NCBI GenBank assembly: GCA_903874575.1
Contig: CAIQSZ010000060.1
Coordinates: 1 to 5,685, forward strand
Source of the DNA: an uncultured Elusimicrobia bacterium
GTDB lineage: Bacteria; Elusimicrobiota; Elusimicrobia; UBA1565; UBA9628
Direction of reading: 5' to 3'
Length of the DNA: 5,685 nt
In this document: one piece after another, positions 1-5,000 of the stretch
Position numbering within the stretch: the stretch's first letter is position 1
Layout of the letters: the number at the start of each line of letters is the position of its first letter
Notes under the pieces: generated by a model
What the model saw: the letters and a program-made list of their open reading frames with translations, nothing else
Databases searched by the model: none
Told to the model about the DNA's origin: nothing
Translations under genes and position numbers: made by a program

Positions 1-944
1 CCGAGCAGAAAAAGATCGACCGACGTCCTTGAAGCGGAGCGGAAGGAAAATGCCAGGTCAAAAGCGAAAAAAACCAGGCCCAAAGCGCCCATCGGCACCA
101 GCCCCAGTTCGACCTGTTGCCTCGACATCTTGCCGGCCAAATAGCTTCCGGCTCCGATGCCGACGGCGATGATGATTTGAAGGTTGGTCGCGGCGCTCTC
201 GCTCAATCCCATCAGGCTCTTGCTGTAAACCAGTAAGTTCATCTGAAAAATAGCGCCTACGAACCAAAAATAGGCGGCGCCGATCGTGGCGAGGTAAACG
301 CTGTAGTGAACATGGAGTTCCTTGATGTTCCGCCCTATCTGAACCGGAAAATTAAGATTGATCGGCTCCGCCTTCCCGAGAGGGGGGGTGTCTTGTATGA
401 AAAGACTCGCGATAAATCCGCCCGCAGCCGCCGCGGTGAAGAGTAAGGCGCTCATGTAGGGACGATCCTTGAAATATTGCAGAAGAAGTCCCGCGGCGAC
501 GGTGCCCAGGATCACGCCCAGGAAGGTCGTCATCTGCACCAGGCCATTCCCGTTTGACAGTTCGCTGTCCGGCAATAATTCGGGCAAGATGGCGTACTTG
601 ACCGGGCCAAAGAACGCGCTGTGGACTCCCATCAGGAACAACAGCGTCATCAAAAAAGGAATGCTGTTGAAATACAGCGCGATTCCGCTGAGAATCATCA
701 GCACGATCTCGATGGCCTTAAAGATGACGATGAGTTTCTTCTTATTCCATCGATCGGCGACCGCTCCGGCGAAGGTCGAGAATAGCAGGAAAGGAATGAT
801 GAAGAGCGCGCCGGCTATGGCGATGAGTTGACCGCTCTGGTCCATCGCCATCGTCGCGACAGCCAACAGAGCCACGAAGGTTTTAAACGCGTTGTCGTTG
901 AACGCGCCCAAGGCTTGGGCGACCAGGTACGATCTAAAACTCAT
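1..944 (-). CDS. MFS transporter, LplT/Aas-like lysophospholipid transporter (C-terminus cut by window edge)
   Basis: I translated this frame by hand; it stays open for 314 codons from ATG 944 to the left edge. The start is firm because an in-frame stop (954-956) lies just upstream and an AGAGG ribosome site (952-948) precedes it, although with only a 3-nt spacer. Near the N-terminus is GAFNDNAFK (residues 13-21). The loop after the second hydrophobic segment has GAVADRWNKKKLI (60-72), matching MFS motif A. SAFFGPVKYAILPELLP (109-125) is typical of the LplT/Aas branch. Hydrophobic segments continue to the edge, so roughly the first eight or nine of 12 helices are present. Family knowledge: LplT flips lysophospholipids across the inner membrane for reacylation, and in many bacteria this domain is fused to PlsC acyltransferase and acyl-ACP synthetase domains. 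Whether such a fusion exists here lies outside the window. Base composition is lower in GC than the neighbours (26/60, 29/60 and 35/60 in sampled blocks). Substrate is inferred from family resemblance only. Confidence 0.85.
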   Translation of the reverse strand, partial: MSFRSYLVAQALGAFNDNAFKTFVALLAVATMAMDQSGQLIAIAGALFIIPFLLFSTFAGAVADRWNKKKLIVIFKAIEIVLMILSGIALYFNSIPFLMTLLFLMGVHSAFFGPVKYAILPELLPDSELSNGNGLVQMTTFLGVILGTVAAGLLLQYFKDRPYMSALLFTAAAAGGFIASLFIQDTPPLGKAEPINLNFPVQIGRNIKELHVHYSVYLATIGAAYFWFVGAIFQMNLLVYSKSLMGLSESAATNLQIIIAVGIGAGSYLAGKMSRQQVELGLVPMGALGLVFFAFDLAFSFRSASRTSVDLFLL

Positions 945-982
945 GATCCTCTTTCATAACAGGCATCTTTGCAAAAGACAAG

Positions 983-1053
983 TAGCCGAATCAGAAAAGA
1001 AGCCGGCCGGGAGTGCGCGCCCCCGGCCGGCCCTTTTCCCGGCGAATCGGCTA
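983..1053 (-). terminator. Rho-independent terminator of the dps-perR-prx operon, within a longer imperfect inverted repeat
   Basis: The core is a perfect 10-bp GC stem, GCCGGCCGGG at 1002-1011 pairing with CCCGGCCGGC at 1022-1031, with a 10-nt loop. Read on the minus strand it is followed by TTCTTTTCT (1001-993), a T-rich tract interrupted by C. It begins 22 nt after the peroxiredoxin stop codon. An outer repeat, TAGCCGAATC (983-992) against GAATCGGCTA (1044-1053), pairs at 9 of 10 positions. The whole 71-nt segment could therefore fold into one long imperfect hairpin starting at the base next to the stop codon. The role as terminator is inferred from position and form. Confidence 0.75.
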
Positions 1054-1641
1054 TCAGGCCGCGGCCGCGAAGTACTCCTTGGACTTGACCGAGTCGGGCT
1101 TCATGGTCTTCTTGCCGGCGCTCCAGTTGGCGGGACAGACCTCGCCGGTCTTCTCGACCTGTTGGAAGGCGGCGATGACGCGCAGGGTCTCGTCGACCGA
1201 GCGGCCCACGCCAAGGTCGTGCACGACCGAGTAGGAGACGCGGCCCTGAGGGTTGATCAGGAAGAGACCGCGCAAGGCGACCGCTTCGTCGACCAGCACG
1301 CCGTAATCGCGGGCGATCTTCTTGGTGATGTCGGCGAGGATGGGGTACTTGATCTCGCCCAGCCCGCCTTCCTTGCGGGGCTTCTCGGACCACGCCAGGT
1401 GGGAGAACTTGCTGTCCACCGAGCAGCCGACGATCTCGGCGCCCAACTTCTTGAACTCGTCGACGCGGTCGGAGAACGCGGTGATCTCCGTCGGACACAC
1501 GAAGGTGAAGTCGAGCGGGTAGAAGAACAGGACGAGCCACTTGCCCTTGTAATCGGACAACTGGATCTCCTTGAACGACTTGCCTATGAGAGCCTCCGCC
1601 TTGAAGTCGGGGGCGGCTTTCTGAACGAGAGTCTCGGCCAT
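1054..1641 (-). CDS. Typical 2-Cys peroxiredoxin (Prx1/AhpC family)
   Basis: This 195-residue thiol peroxidase reduces H2O2 and organic peroxides in the cytoplasm. The active-site segment FYPLDFTFVCPTE (40-52) gives the PxxxTxxC signature with Pro42, Thr46 and peroxidatic Cys49. Arg124 (ALRGLF) is the likely catalytic arginine. The resolving cysteine is Cys169 in GEVCPANW, as expected for a typical 2-Cys dimer. GGLG (92-95) and a C-terminal Tyr190-Phe191 pair are both present; in eukaryotic and cyanobacterial relatives these mark enzymes prone to hyperoxidation. The open frame extends upstream to 1695, but AGGAGG at 1655-1650 lies 8 nt before ATG 1641, the family's N-terminus fits (MAETLVQKAAPDF), and the longer form would overlap the regulator gene. 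It is the last gene of the dps-perR-prx operon, 20 nt after the regulator's stop. No AhpF or thioredoxin partner is present in the window, so the electron donor is unknown; thioredoxin would be usual. Confidence 0.96.
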   Translation of the reverse strand: MAETLVQKAAPDFKAEALIGKSFKEIQLSDYKGKWLVLFFYPLDFTFVCPTEITAFSDRVDEFKKLGAEIVGCSVDSKFSHLAWSEKPRKEGGLGEIKYPILADITKKIARDYGVLVDEAVALRGLFLINPQGRVSYSVVHDLGVGRSVDETLRVIAAFQQVEKTGEVCPANWSAGKKTMKPDSVKSKEYFAAAA

Positions 1642-1649
1642 GGGTGAAT

Positions 1650-1655
1650 CCTCCT
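1650..1655 (-). promoter_or_regulatory. Shine-Dalgarno site that fixes the peroxiredoxin start
   Basis: AGGAGG on the minus strand, 8 nt before ATG 1641. It lies in the 20-nt gap after the regulator's TAA (1664-1662). It supports start 1641 over the upstream in-frame ATG at 1695. Confidence 0.85.
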
Positions 1656-1661
1656 GTGACG

Positions 1662-2096
1662 TTAGCGCGGCTTGGGTGCGGAAGCCTTCGCGCACCGGGC
1701 GCAGAGGCCGTGAAAATGGACGGAATGGCCCAGGACGACGAAACCCTCAAGCCTGGGGGGCGGCAGACGGTCCAGCGACGCGTCGAACAGGTCGTCGATC
1801 TTGCCGCAACCGGCGCAGACCGAGTGGTGGTGCGTGTCGACGATGGCGTCGTAGCGCGCCTGGGCCGCGGGCGAATCCACGCGCGCGACCATGCCCATCT
1901 GATGCAGGGTTTGGAGCGTTTTGTAGACCGTGGCCAGCGACAGGCTGGGGTAGGCCCTCTTGAGGGAGGCGTGCAAGGACTCCGCGCTCGGATGGTCGTT
2001 GCGCGAGGACAATTCCTCGTACACGGCCAAGCGCTGATGGGTGAGGGGCACCTTTTTGGTGCGAAACAAAGCTCGGACTTCGTCTCGGGTCTTCAT
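1662..2096 (-). CDS. perR: Fur-family, PerR-like metal-dependent peroxide-sensing repressor
   Basis: A 144-residue Fur-superfamily regulator. The N-terminal winged helix includes LTHQRLAVYEEL (18-29), HPSAESLH (35-42) and the recognition helix SLATVYKTLQTL (53-64). The C-terminal metal and dimer domain has THHHSVCAGCGKI (88-100), with structural-zinc pairs Cys94/Cys97 and Cys132/Cys135. Compared with Bacillus subtilis PerR, the regulatory-metal ligands align as His35 (H37), Asp83 (D85), His89 and His91 (H91, H93) and Asp102 (D104). That full ligand set, with Asp rather than Glu at the last position, favours PerR over Fur. At the position of PerR Asn61, which helps choose PerR box over Fur box, this protein has Lys59. 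It sits between dps and a peroxiredoxin gene, typical PerR targets, and probably represses its own operon through the operator at 2590-2604. ATG 2096 lies 5 nt after the dps stop, suggesting translational coupling. A GTG at 2129 would give an 11-residue extension overlapping dps. A Fur, Zur or other specificity is not excluded. Confidence 0.9.
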   Translation of the reverse strand: MKTRDEVRALFRTKKVPLTHQRLAVYEELSSRNDHPSAESLHASLKRAYPSLSLATVYKTLQTLHQMGMVARVDSPAAQARYDAIVDTHHHSVCAGCGKIDDLFDASLDRLPPPRLEGFVVLGHSVHFHGLCARCAKASAPKPR

Positions 2097-2101
2097 CGCG
2101 G

Positions 2102-2575
2102 TCAGGAGACGAAGCTCCTCAGCATCCACGCCATCTTTTCGTGGGCTTCCATCAGGCCGGTCAGGAAATCCGCCGTGCCCTGGTCGCCGGCGTCGGCGCA
2201 GGCGTCGACGTCCGCGCGAAGGTGCCGGACGAGCGTCTCGTGGTCGCTCAGGAGTTCGGAGAGCATGGCGTCCGCGGAGGGAGCGAGCCCGGCCGCGTTT
2301 TCCTTAAGGCGGGATTGGGCTAGGAACTCCTTCATGGAGCCGAGCGCCCGCCCGCCGAGCGCCCGGGAACGCTCCGCGGTCTCGTCGATGGAGCCCTCGA
2401 TGGCGTCGTATTGGGTCTCGAAAAACTTATGCAGGTCGTTGAAGCGGGGACCGACGACGTTCCAGTGGAAGTTGCGCGTCTTAAGGGCGAGCACCCCCAG
2501 GTCCGCCAGCGCGTGCGCCAGCAGGGCGAGAACTTTCGCGCGAGACGACTCCTTAAGGCCTATGCCGGTGTTCAT
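2102..2575 (-). CDS. dps: Dps-family ferritin-like DNA-protection protein
   Basis: A 157-residue protein, normal length for Dps, which forms a dodecameric shell that oxidises Fe(II) with H2O2 and stores the iron, preventing Fenton damage. The ferroxidase site lies between subunits and its residues are visible: His37 in FHWNVVGP, His49 and Glu53 in FNDLHKFFE, then Asp64 and Glu68 in SIDETAER. These align with H31, H43, D47, D58 and E62 of Listeria Dps, with Glu53 in place of Asp as in MrgA-type members. The short N-terminus (MNTGIGLKESSRAK) lacks the long Lys-rich tail used for DNA binding by E. coli Dps, so direct DNA binding is uncertain. ATG 2575 follows AGGAGG at 2586-2581 with a 5-nt spacer. 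It is the first gene of the operon, directly under the promoter and operator at 2639-2590. Repression relieved by peroxide or iron limitation is inferred. Confidence 0.95.
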   Translation of the reverse strand: MNTGIGLKESSRAKVLALLAHALADLGVLALKTRNFHWNVVGPRFNDLHKFFETQYDAIEGSIDETAERSRALGGRALGSMKEFLAQSRLKENAAGLAPSADAMLSELLSDHETLVRHLRADVDACADAGDQGTADFLTGLMEAHEKMAWMLRSFVS

Positions 2576-2589
2576 TACTTCCTCCTGTT

Positions 2590-2604
2590 TGATAATTATT
2601 ATCT
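2590..2604. promoter_or_regulatory. Fur/PerR-family operator upstream of dps
   Basis: The plus strand reads TGATAATTATTATCT, containing the perfect 6-1-6 palindrome GATAAT-T-ATTATC (2591-2603). Against the Bacillus 7-1-7 Fur box (TGATAATNATTATCA) it matches 13 of 14 defined positions. Against the PerR box (TTATAATNATTATAA) it matches 11 of 14. It covers the predicted transcription start, between the -10 and the dps ribosome site, so a bound repressor should block initiation. The two operon-encoded features, operator and Fur-family regulator, strongly suggest autoregulation. Confidence 0.88.
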
Positions 2605-2610
2605 AGTACG

Positions 2611-2639
2611 AATCTATCATTAGGCCGCGCATTTGTCAA
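2611..2639 (-). promoter_or_regulatory. Sigma70-like promoter of the dps-perR-prx operon
   Basis: On the minus strand, a perfect -35 TTGACA (2639-2634) is followed by a 17-bp spacer and -10 TAGATT (2616-2611). A TGn extension (TGA, 2619-2617) precedes the -10. The predicted start is near 2604-2605, leaving a leader of about 29 nt that contains the operator and the AGGAGG ribosome site. Confidence 0.8.
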
Positions 2640-2656
2640 CGGCTTCAATGTTCTAT

Positions 2657-2690
2657 AAAAAAGCCGCCCGGCCCACGCGGGCCGGGCGGC
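2657..2690 (-). terminator. Strong Rho-independent terminator of hppA
   Basis: A perfect 12-bp stem, GCCGCCCGGCCC (2663-2674) against GGGCCGGGCGGC (2679-2690), with a 4-nt loop (2675-2678). On the minus strand it is followed directly by six T (2662-2657), then AT. It starts 18 nt after the hppA stop codon and separates hppA from the promoter of the dps operon. Confidence 0.93.
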
Positions 2691-2708
2691 GATTTTGAAC
2701 GCGCGCTC

Positions 2709-4874
2709 TCAGAGGAAGAGAGGGGCGAGGACGAGCGTGATCGTCGCGAGCAACTTGATGAGGACGTGGAGGGACGGCCCCGCCGTGTCCTTAAAGGGAT
2801 CCCCGACGGTGTCGCCGACGACGGCCGCCTTGTGGGCGTCCGACTTCTTGCCGCCGTAGGTGCCCATCTCGATGTACTTCTTGGCGTTGTCCCACGCGCC
2901 GCCGGCGTTGTTCAGGAACAACGCCATGAGGATGCCGGCGATGGTGCCGACCATCAGCAGTCCCGCGACCGCTTCCGCCGCGATGGTGGGGTTCTCGGGC
3001 GTGATGAACATGCGGAACAGAAGCCCGACGAGCACGGGGCCGGCCGTCGCCAGGATGCCGGGCAGGATCATCTGCTTCAGGGCGCCGATGGTCACGATGT
3101 CCACGCACTGGCCGTAGTCAGGGTCCTCGGTGCCCTTCATGATGCCGGGCTTTTCCTTGAATTGGCGGCGGACCTCGGCGATCACGGTCTGCGCCGCCTC
3201 GCCGACGGCCTTGATCGCCAGCGACGCGAACAGGAACACCAGCATCGCGCCGAGCATCGCGCCGACGAACACCTCGGGCTTGGCCAGATCGACCGCGATG
3301 CGGCGGCCGGAGTAGTTGTAGATCTCATCCAGGTATGCGGAGAAGAGGAGGAACGCCGCGAGCGCCGCCGAGCCGATCGCGTAACCCTTCGTGAGCGCCT
3401 TGGTCGTGTTTCCCACCGCGTCCAAGCGGTCGGTCTTCTTGCGTATCTCCTCGGGCTGGTGGGACATCTCGACGATGCCGCCCGCGTTGTCGGTGATGGG
3501 CCCGAAGGTGTCCATGGCCAGGATGTACGCCGCCGTGCCCAGCATGCCCATCGTGGCGACCGCGGTGCCGAACAGGCCGCCGGTGACGCCGGCCGCGGGC
3601 CCCAAGGCGAGCACGCCCAGTTTATACGAGGACAGGATCGCGACGCCGATCACGATGATGGGTATGGCCGTGCACTCCAGGCCGACCGCGATGCCGGAGA
3701 TGATGTTCGTGGCCGGACCGGTCTTGGAGGCCTCCGCGATCGAGAGAACCGGGCGATACTTGTACTCGGTGTAGTACTGCGTCACATACACGAAAGCCTG
3801 CGCGGTCAGGATGCCGATGAAGCCGCAGGTCGTGTAGTAGATCCAAGCGTTGGGCGCCTGCTCGGACCTAAGCAGCCACCACGCCGCCGCCGCGAAGCCC
3901 AGCGCCGCGAGAAAGGAGGTCAGGTAGTAGCCGATGTTGAGCGCGTCCATCGGATCCTCGTGTTCCTCGGTGCGCACGACCAGGATGCCGGCGATGGACG
4001 CCAGGATGCCGAGGGCGCGGGCGACCAGCGGGAACACGACGCCGTGCCAGCCGAAGTACGGAATGAGGCTGACGCCCAGGATCATCGCGCCGATGTTCTC
4101 GGCGGCGGTGGATTCGAATAGGTCCGCGCCGCGGCCGGCGCAGTCGCCGACGTTGTCGCCGACCAAGTCCGCGATGACCGCGGGGTTGCGGGGGTCGTCC
4201 TCGGGGATGCCGGCTTCCACCTTGCCGACGAGGTCCGCGCCGACGTCGGCGGCCTTCGTGTAGATGCCGCCGCCCAACTGGGCGAAGAGCGCGACGAAGG
4301 ACGCCCCGAACCCATAGCCCACGATCATGAACGGGATCTTCTCGTACGGGAAACCGAGCTGCTTGAGGAGAAGGAAGAGTCCGCCGACGCCGATCAACGA
4401 CATCGCGCAGACGAACAGGCCGGCCACCGCGCCGCCGCGCAGCGCGATGCGCAACGCGTCGTTGAGGCTGGTGCGCGCCGCCGACGCCGTGCGGATGTTC
4501 GTGCGGATCGAAACCCACATGCCGATGTAGCCCGCGATCAAGGAGCACGCCGCGCCCGCGACGAAAGATCCGGTCGTGCACAGCGCCAGCACCATGGGGC
4601 CCGCGGGATCGTGCTCGTTGGCTTTGCGCACGAACGCATAGAGCACGAAGATCACGACCGCCAGGACCGCAGAGAGGGAGACGATCGTGTAGTTCTGGCG
4701 GCGGAGGTAGGCCTCGGCGCCCGACTTGATGGCGTCCGAGATCTTGCGCATCTCGTCGGTTCCCGTGTCCTTGGCCATCACCCATTCGATAAGCCAGAAA
4801 GCGACGGCAAGCGCGAGAAGGGATATTCCCATCACGATCGCGAACGGGAATTTCATCGAGTGCAGAAAGTCCAT
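2709..4874 (-). CDS. hppA: Membrane-bound H+-translocating pyrophosphatase, K+-independent type
   Basis: A 721-residue integral membrane pump that hydrolyses pyrophosphate and moves protons across the inner membrane. Family members form dimers with about 16 helices, and hydrophobic segments run throughout this sequence. The substrate site motifs are intact: DVGADLVGKVE (210-220), EDDPRNP (225-231), GDNVGD (239-244), FGPITDNAGGI (457-467), DNAKKYIE (662-669) and GDTVGDPFKDTAGPS (687-701). GNTTKALTKG (488-497) carries Lys492 and Thr495, where K+-dependent enzymes have Ala and Gly. Known members with this Lys/Thr pair are K+-independent proton pumps, so Na+ transport is unlikely. The second motif reads ADLVGDNVGD, with Leu237 where many homologues have Asn, followed by GRGADLFESTAAENIGAM, a variant form. 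ATG 4874 is supported by GGAGG at 4884-4880, 5 nt upstream. The gene appears monocistronic, with its own promoter (4968-4939) and a strong terminator. Its role is probably recycling biosynthetic pyrophosphate energy into proton-motive force. Confidence 0.97.
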   Translation of the reverse strand: MDFLHSMKFPFAIVMGISLLALAVAFWLIEWVMAKDTGTDEMRKISDAIKSGAEAYLRRQNYTIVSLSAVLAVVIFVLYAFVRKANEHDPAGPMVLALCTTGSFVAGAACSLIAGYIGMWVSIRTNIRTASAARTSLNDALRIALRGGAVAGLFVCAMSLIGVGGLFLLLKQLGFPYEKIPFMIVGYGFGASFVALFAQLGGGIYTKAADVGADLVGKVEAGIPEDDPRNPAVIADLVGDNVGDCAGRGADLFESTAAENIGAMILGVSLIPYFGWHGVVFPLVARALGILASIAGILVVRTEEHEDPMDALNIGYYLTSFLAALGFAAAAWWLLRSEQAPNAWIYYTTCGFIGILTAQAFVYVTQYYTEYKYRPVLSIAEASKTGPATNIISGIAVGLECTAIPIIVIGVAILSSYKLGVLALGPAAGVTGGLFGTAVATMGMLGTAAYILAMDTFGPITDNAGGIVEMSHQPEEIRKKTDRLDAVGNTTKALTKGYAIGSAALAAFLLFSAYLDEIYNYSGRRIAVDLAKPEVFVGAMLGAMLVFLFASLAIKAVGEAAQTVIAEVRRQFKEKPGIMKGTEDPDYGQCVDIVTIGALKQMILPGILATAGPVLVGLLFRMFITPENPTIAAEAVAGLLMVGTIAGILMALFLNNAGGAWDNAKKYIEMGTYGGKKSDAHKAAVVGDTVGDPFKDTAGPSLHVLIKLLATITLVLAPLFL

Positions 4875-4938
4875 TCAATCCTCCGGCAAGGGGGTCGGCG
4901 CACGCGCCGTTTTACGACTCTGTCGCGGACGGAGGTCG

Positions 4939-4968
4939 ATTATGGCATAAGAGGCCGGAAACGGTCAA
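4939..4968 (-). promoter_or_regulatory. Sigma70-like promoter of hppA
   Basis: On the minus strand, -35 TTGACC (4968-4963, 5/6 match) is followed by an 18-bp spacer and -10 CATAAT (4944-4939, 5/6 match). A TGC extension (4947-4945) sits directly before the -10. The predicted start near 4932 gives a leader of about 58 nt before ATG 4874. Confidence 0.65.
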
Positions 4969-5000
4969 CAAAACCGGGTCGCGCATGAGACGCTCCCCGG
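4967..5000 (-). terminator. Possible Rho-independent terminator after the ABC exporter gene
   Basis: Immediately after the stop codon (5003-5001) the minus strand has CCGGG (5000-4996) pairing with CCCGG (4978-4974), and inside it GCG/CGC (4993-4991 with 4983-4981) around a 7-nt loop. The two stems are joined by facing GA/GA mismatches, which can form sheared pairs. TTTTGTT (4973-4967) follows. The stem is short and the T tract overlaps the -35 of the hppA promoter, so this is a moderate call. Confidence 0.45.

Noticed and set aside
966..978. A small inverted repeat TCTTT-GCA-AAAGA upstream of the MFS gene
   Set aside because: It is short and of a kind expected by chance in AT-richer sequence. 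No known operator was recognised.
953..981. A possible promoter for the MFS gene (TTGTCT, 17 bp, TATGAA with TG extension)
   Set aside because: The predicted start would fall about 2 nt before ATG 944, after the ribosome site, so it could only give a leaderless message. Both hexamers match only 4/6.
892..1647. A 251-codon plus-strand open frame opposite the peroxiredoxin, and a 320-codon one at 1644-2606 opposite perR/dps
   Set aside because: Both run antisense to well-identified genes and cross terminator or operator elements. Their composition is typical of shadow frames and no motif is visible.
1054..1695. A longer peroxiredoxin with an 18-residue N-terminal extension
   Set aside because: It would overlap the end of the regulator gene. 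The internal ATG at 1641 has an ideal AGGAGG site and matches the normal family N-terminus.
2766..4121. A 451-codon open frame on the plus strand antisense to hppA
   Set aside because: It has repetitive Arg/Asp/Gly/His-rich composition, no recognisable domain, and sits fully opposite a strongly conserved gene. It is an expected by-product of GC-rich codon use.
3868..4878. A 336-codon minus-strand frame overlapping the start of hppA
   Set aside because: It is an Arg/His/Pro-rich out-of-frame reading of the hppA sequence, without family resemblance.
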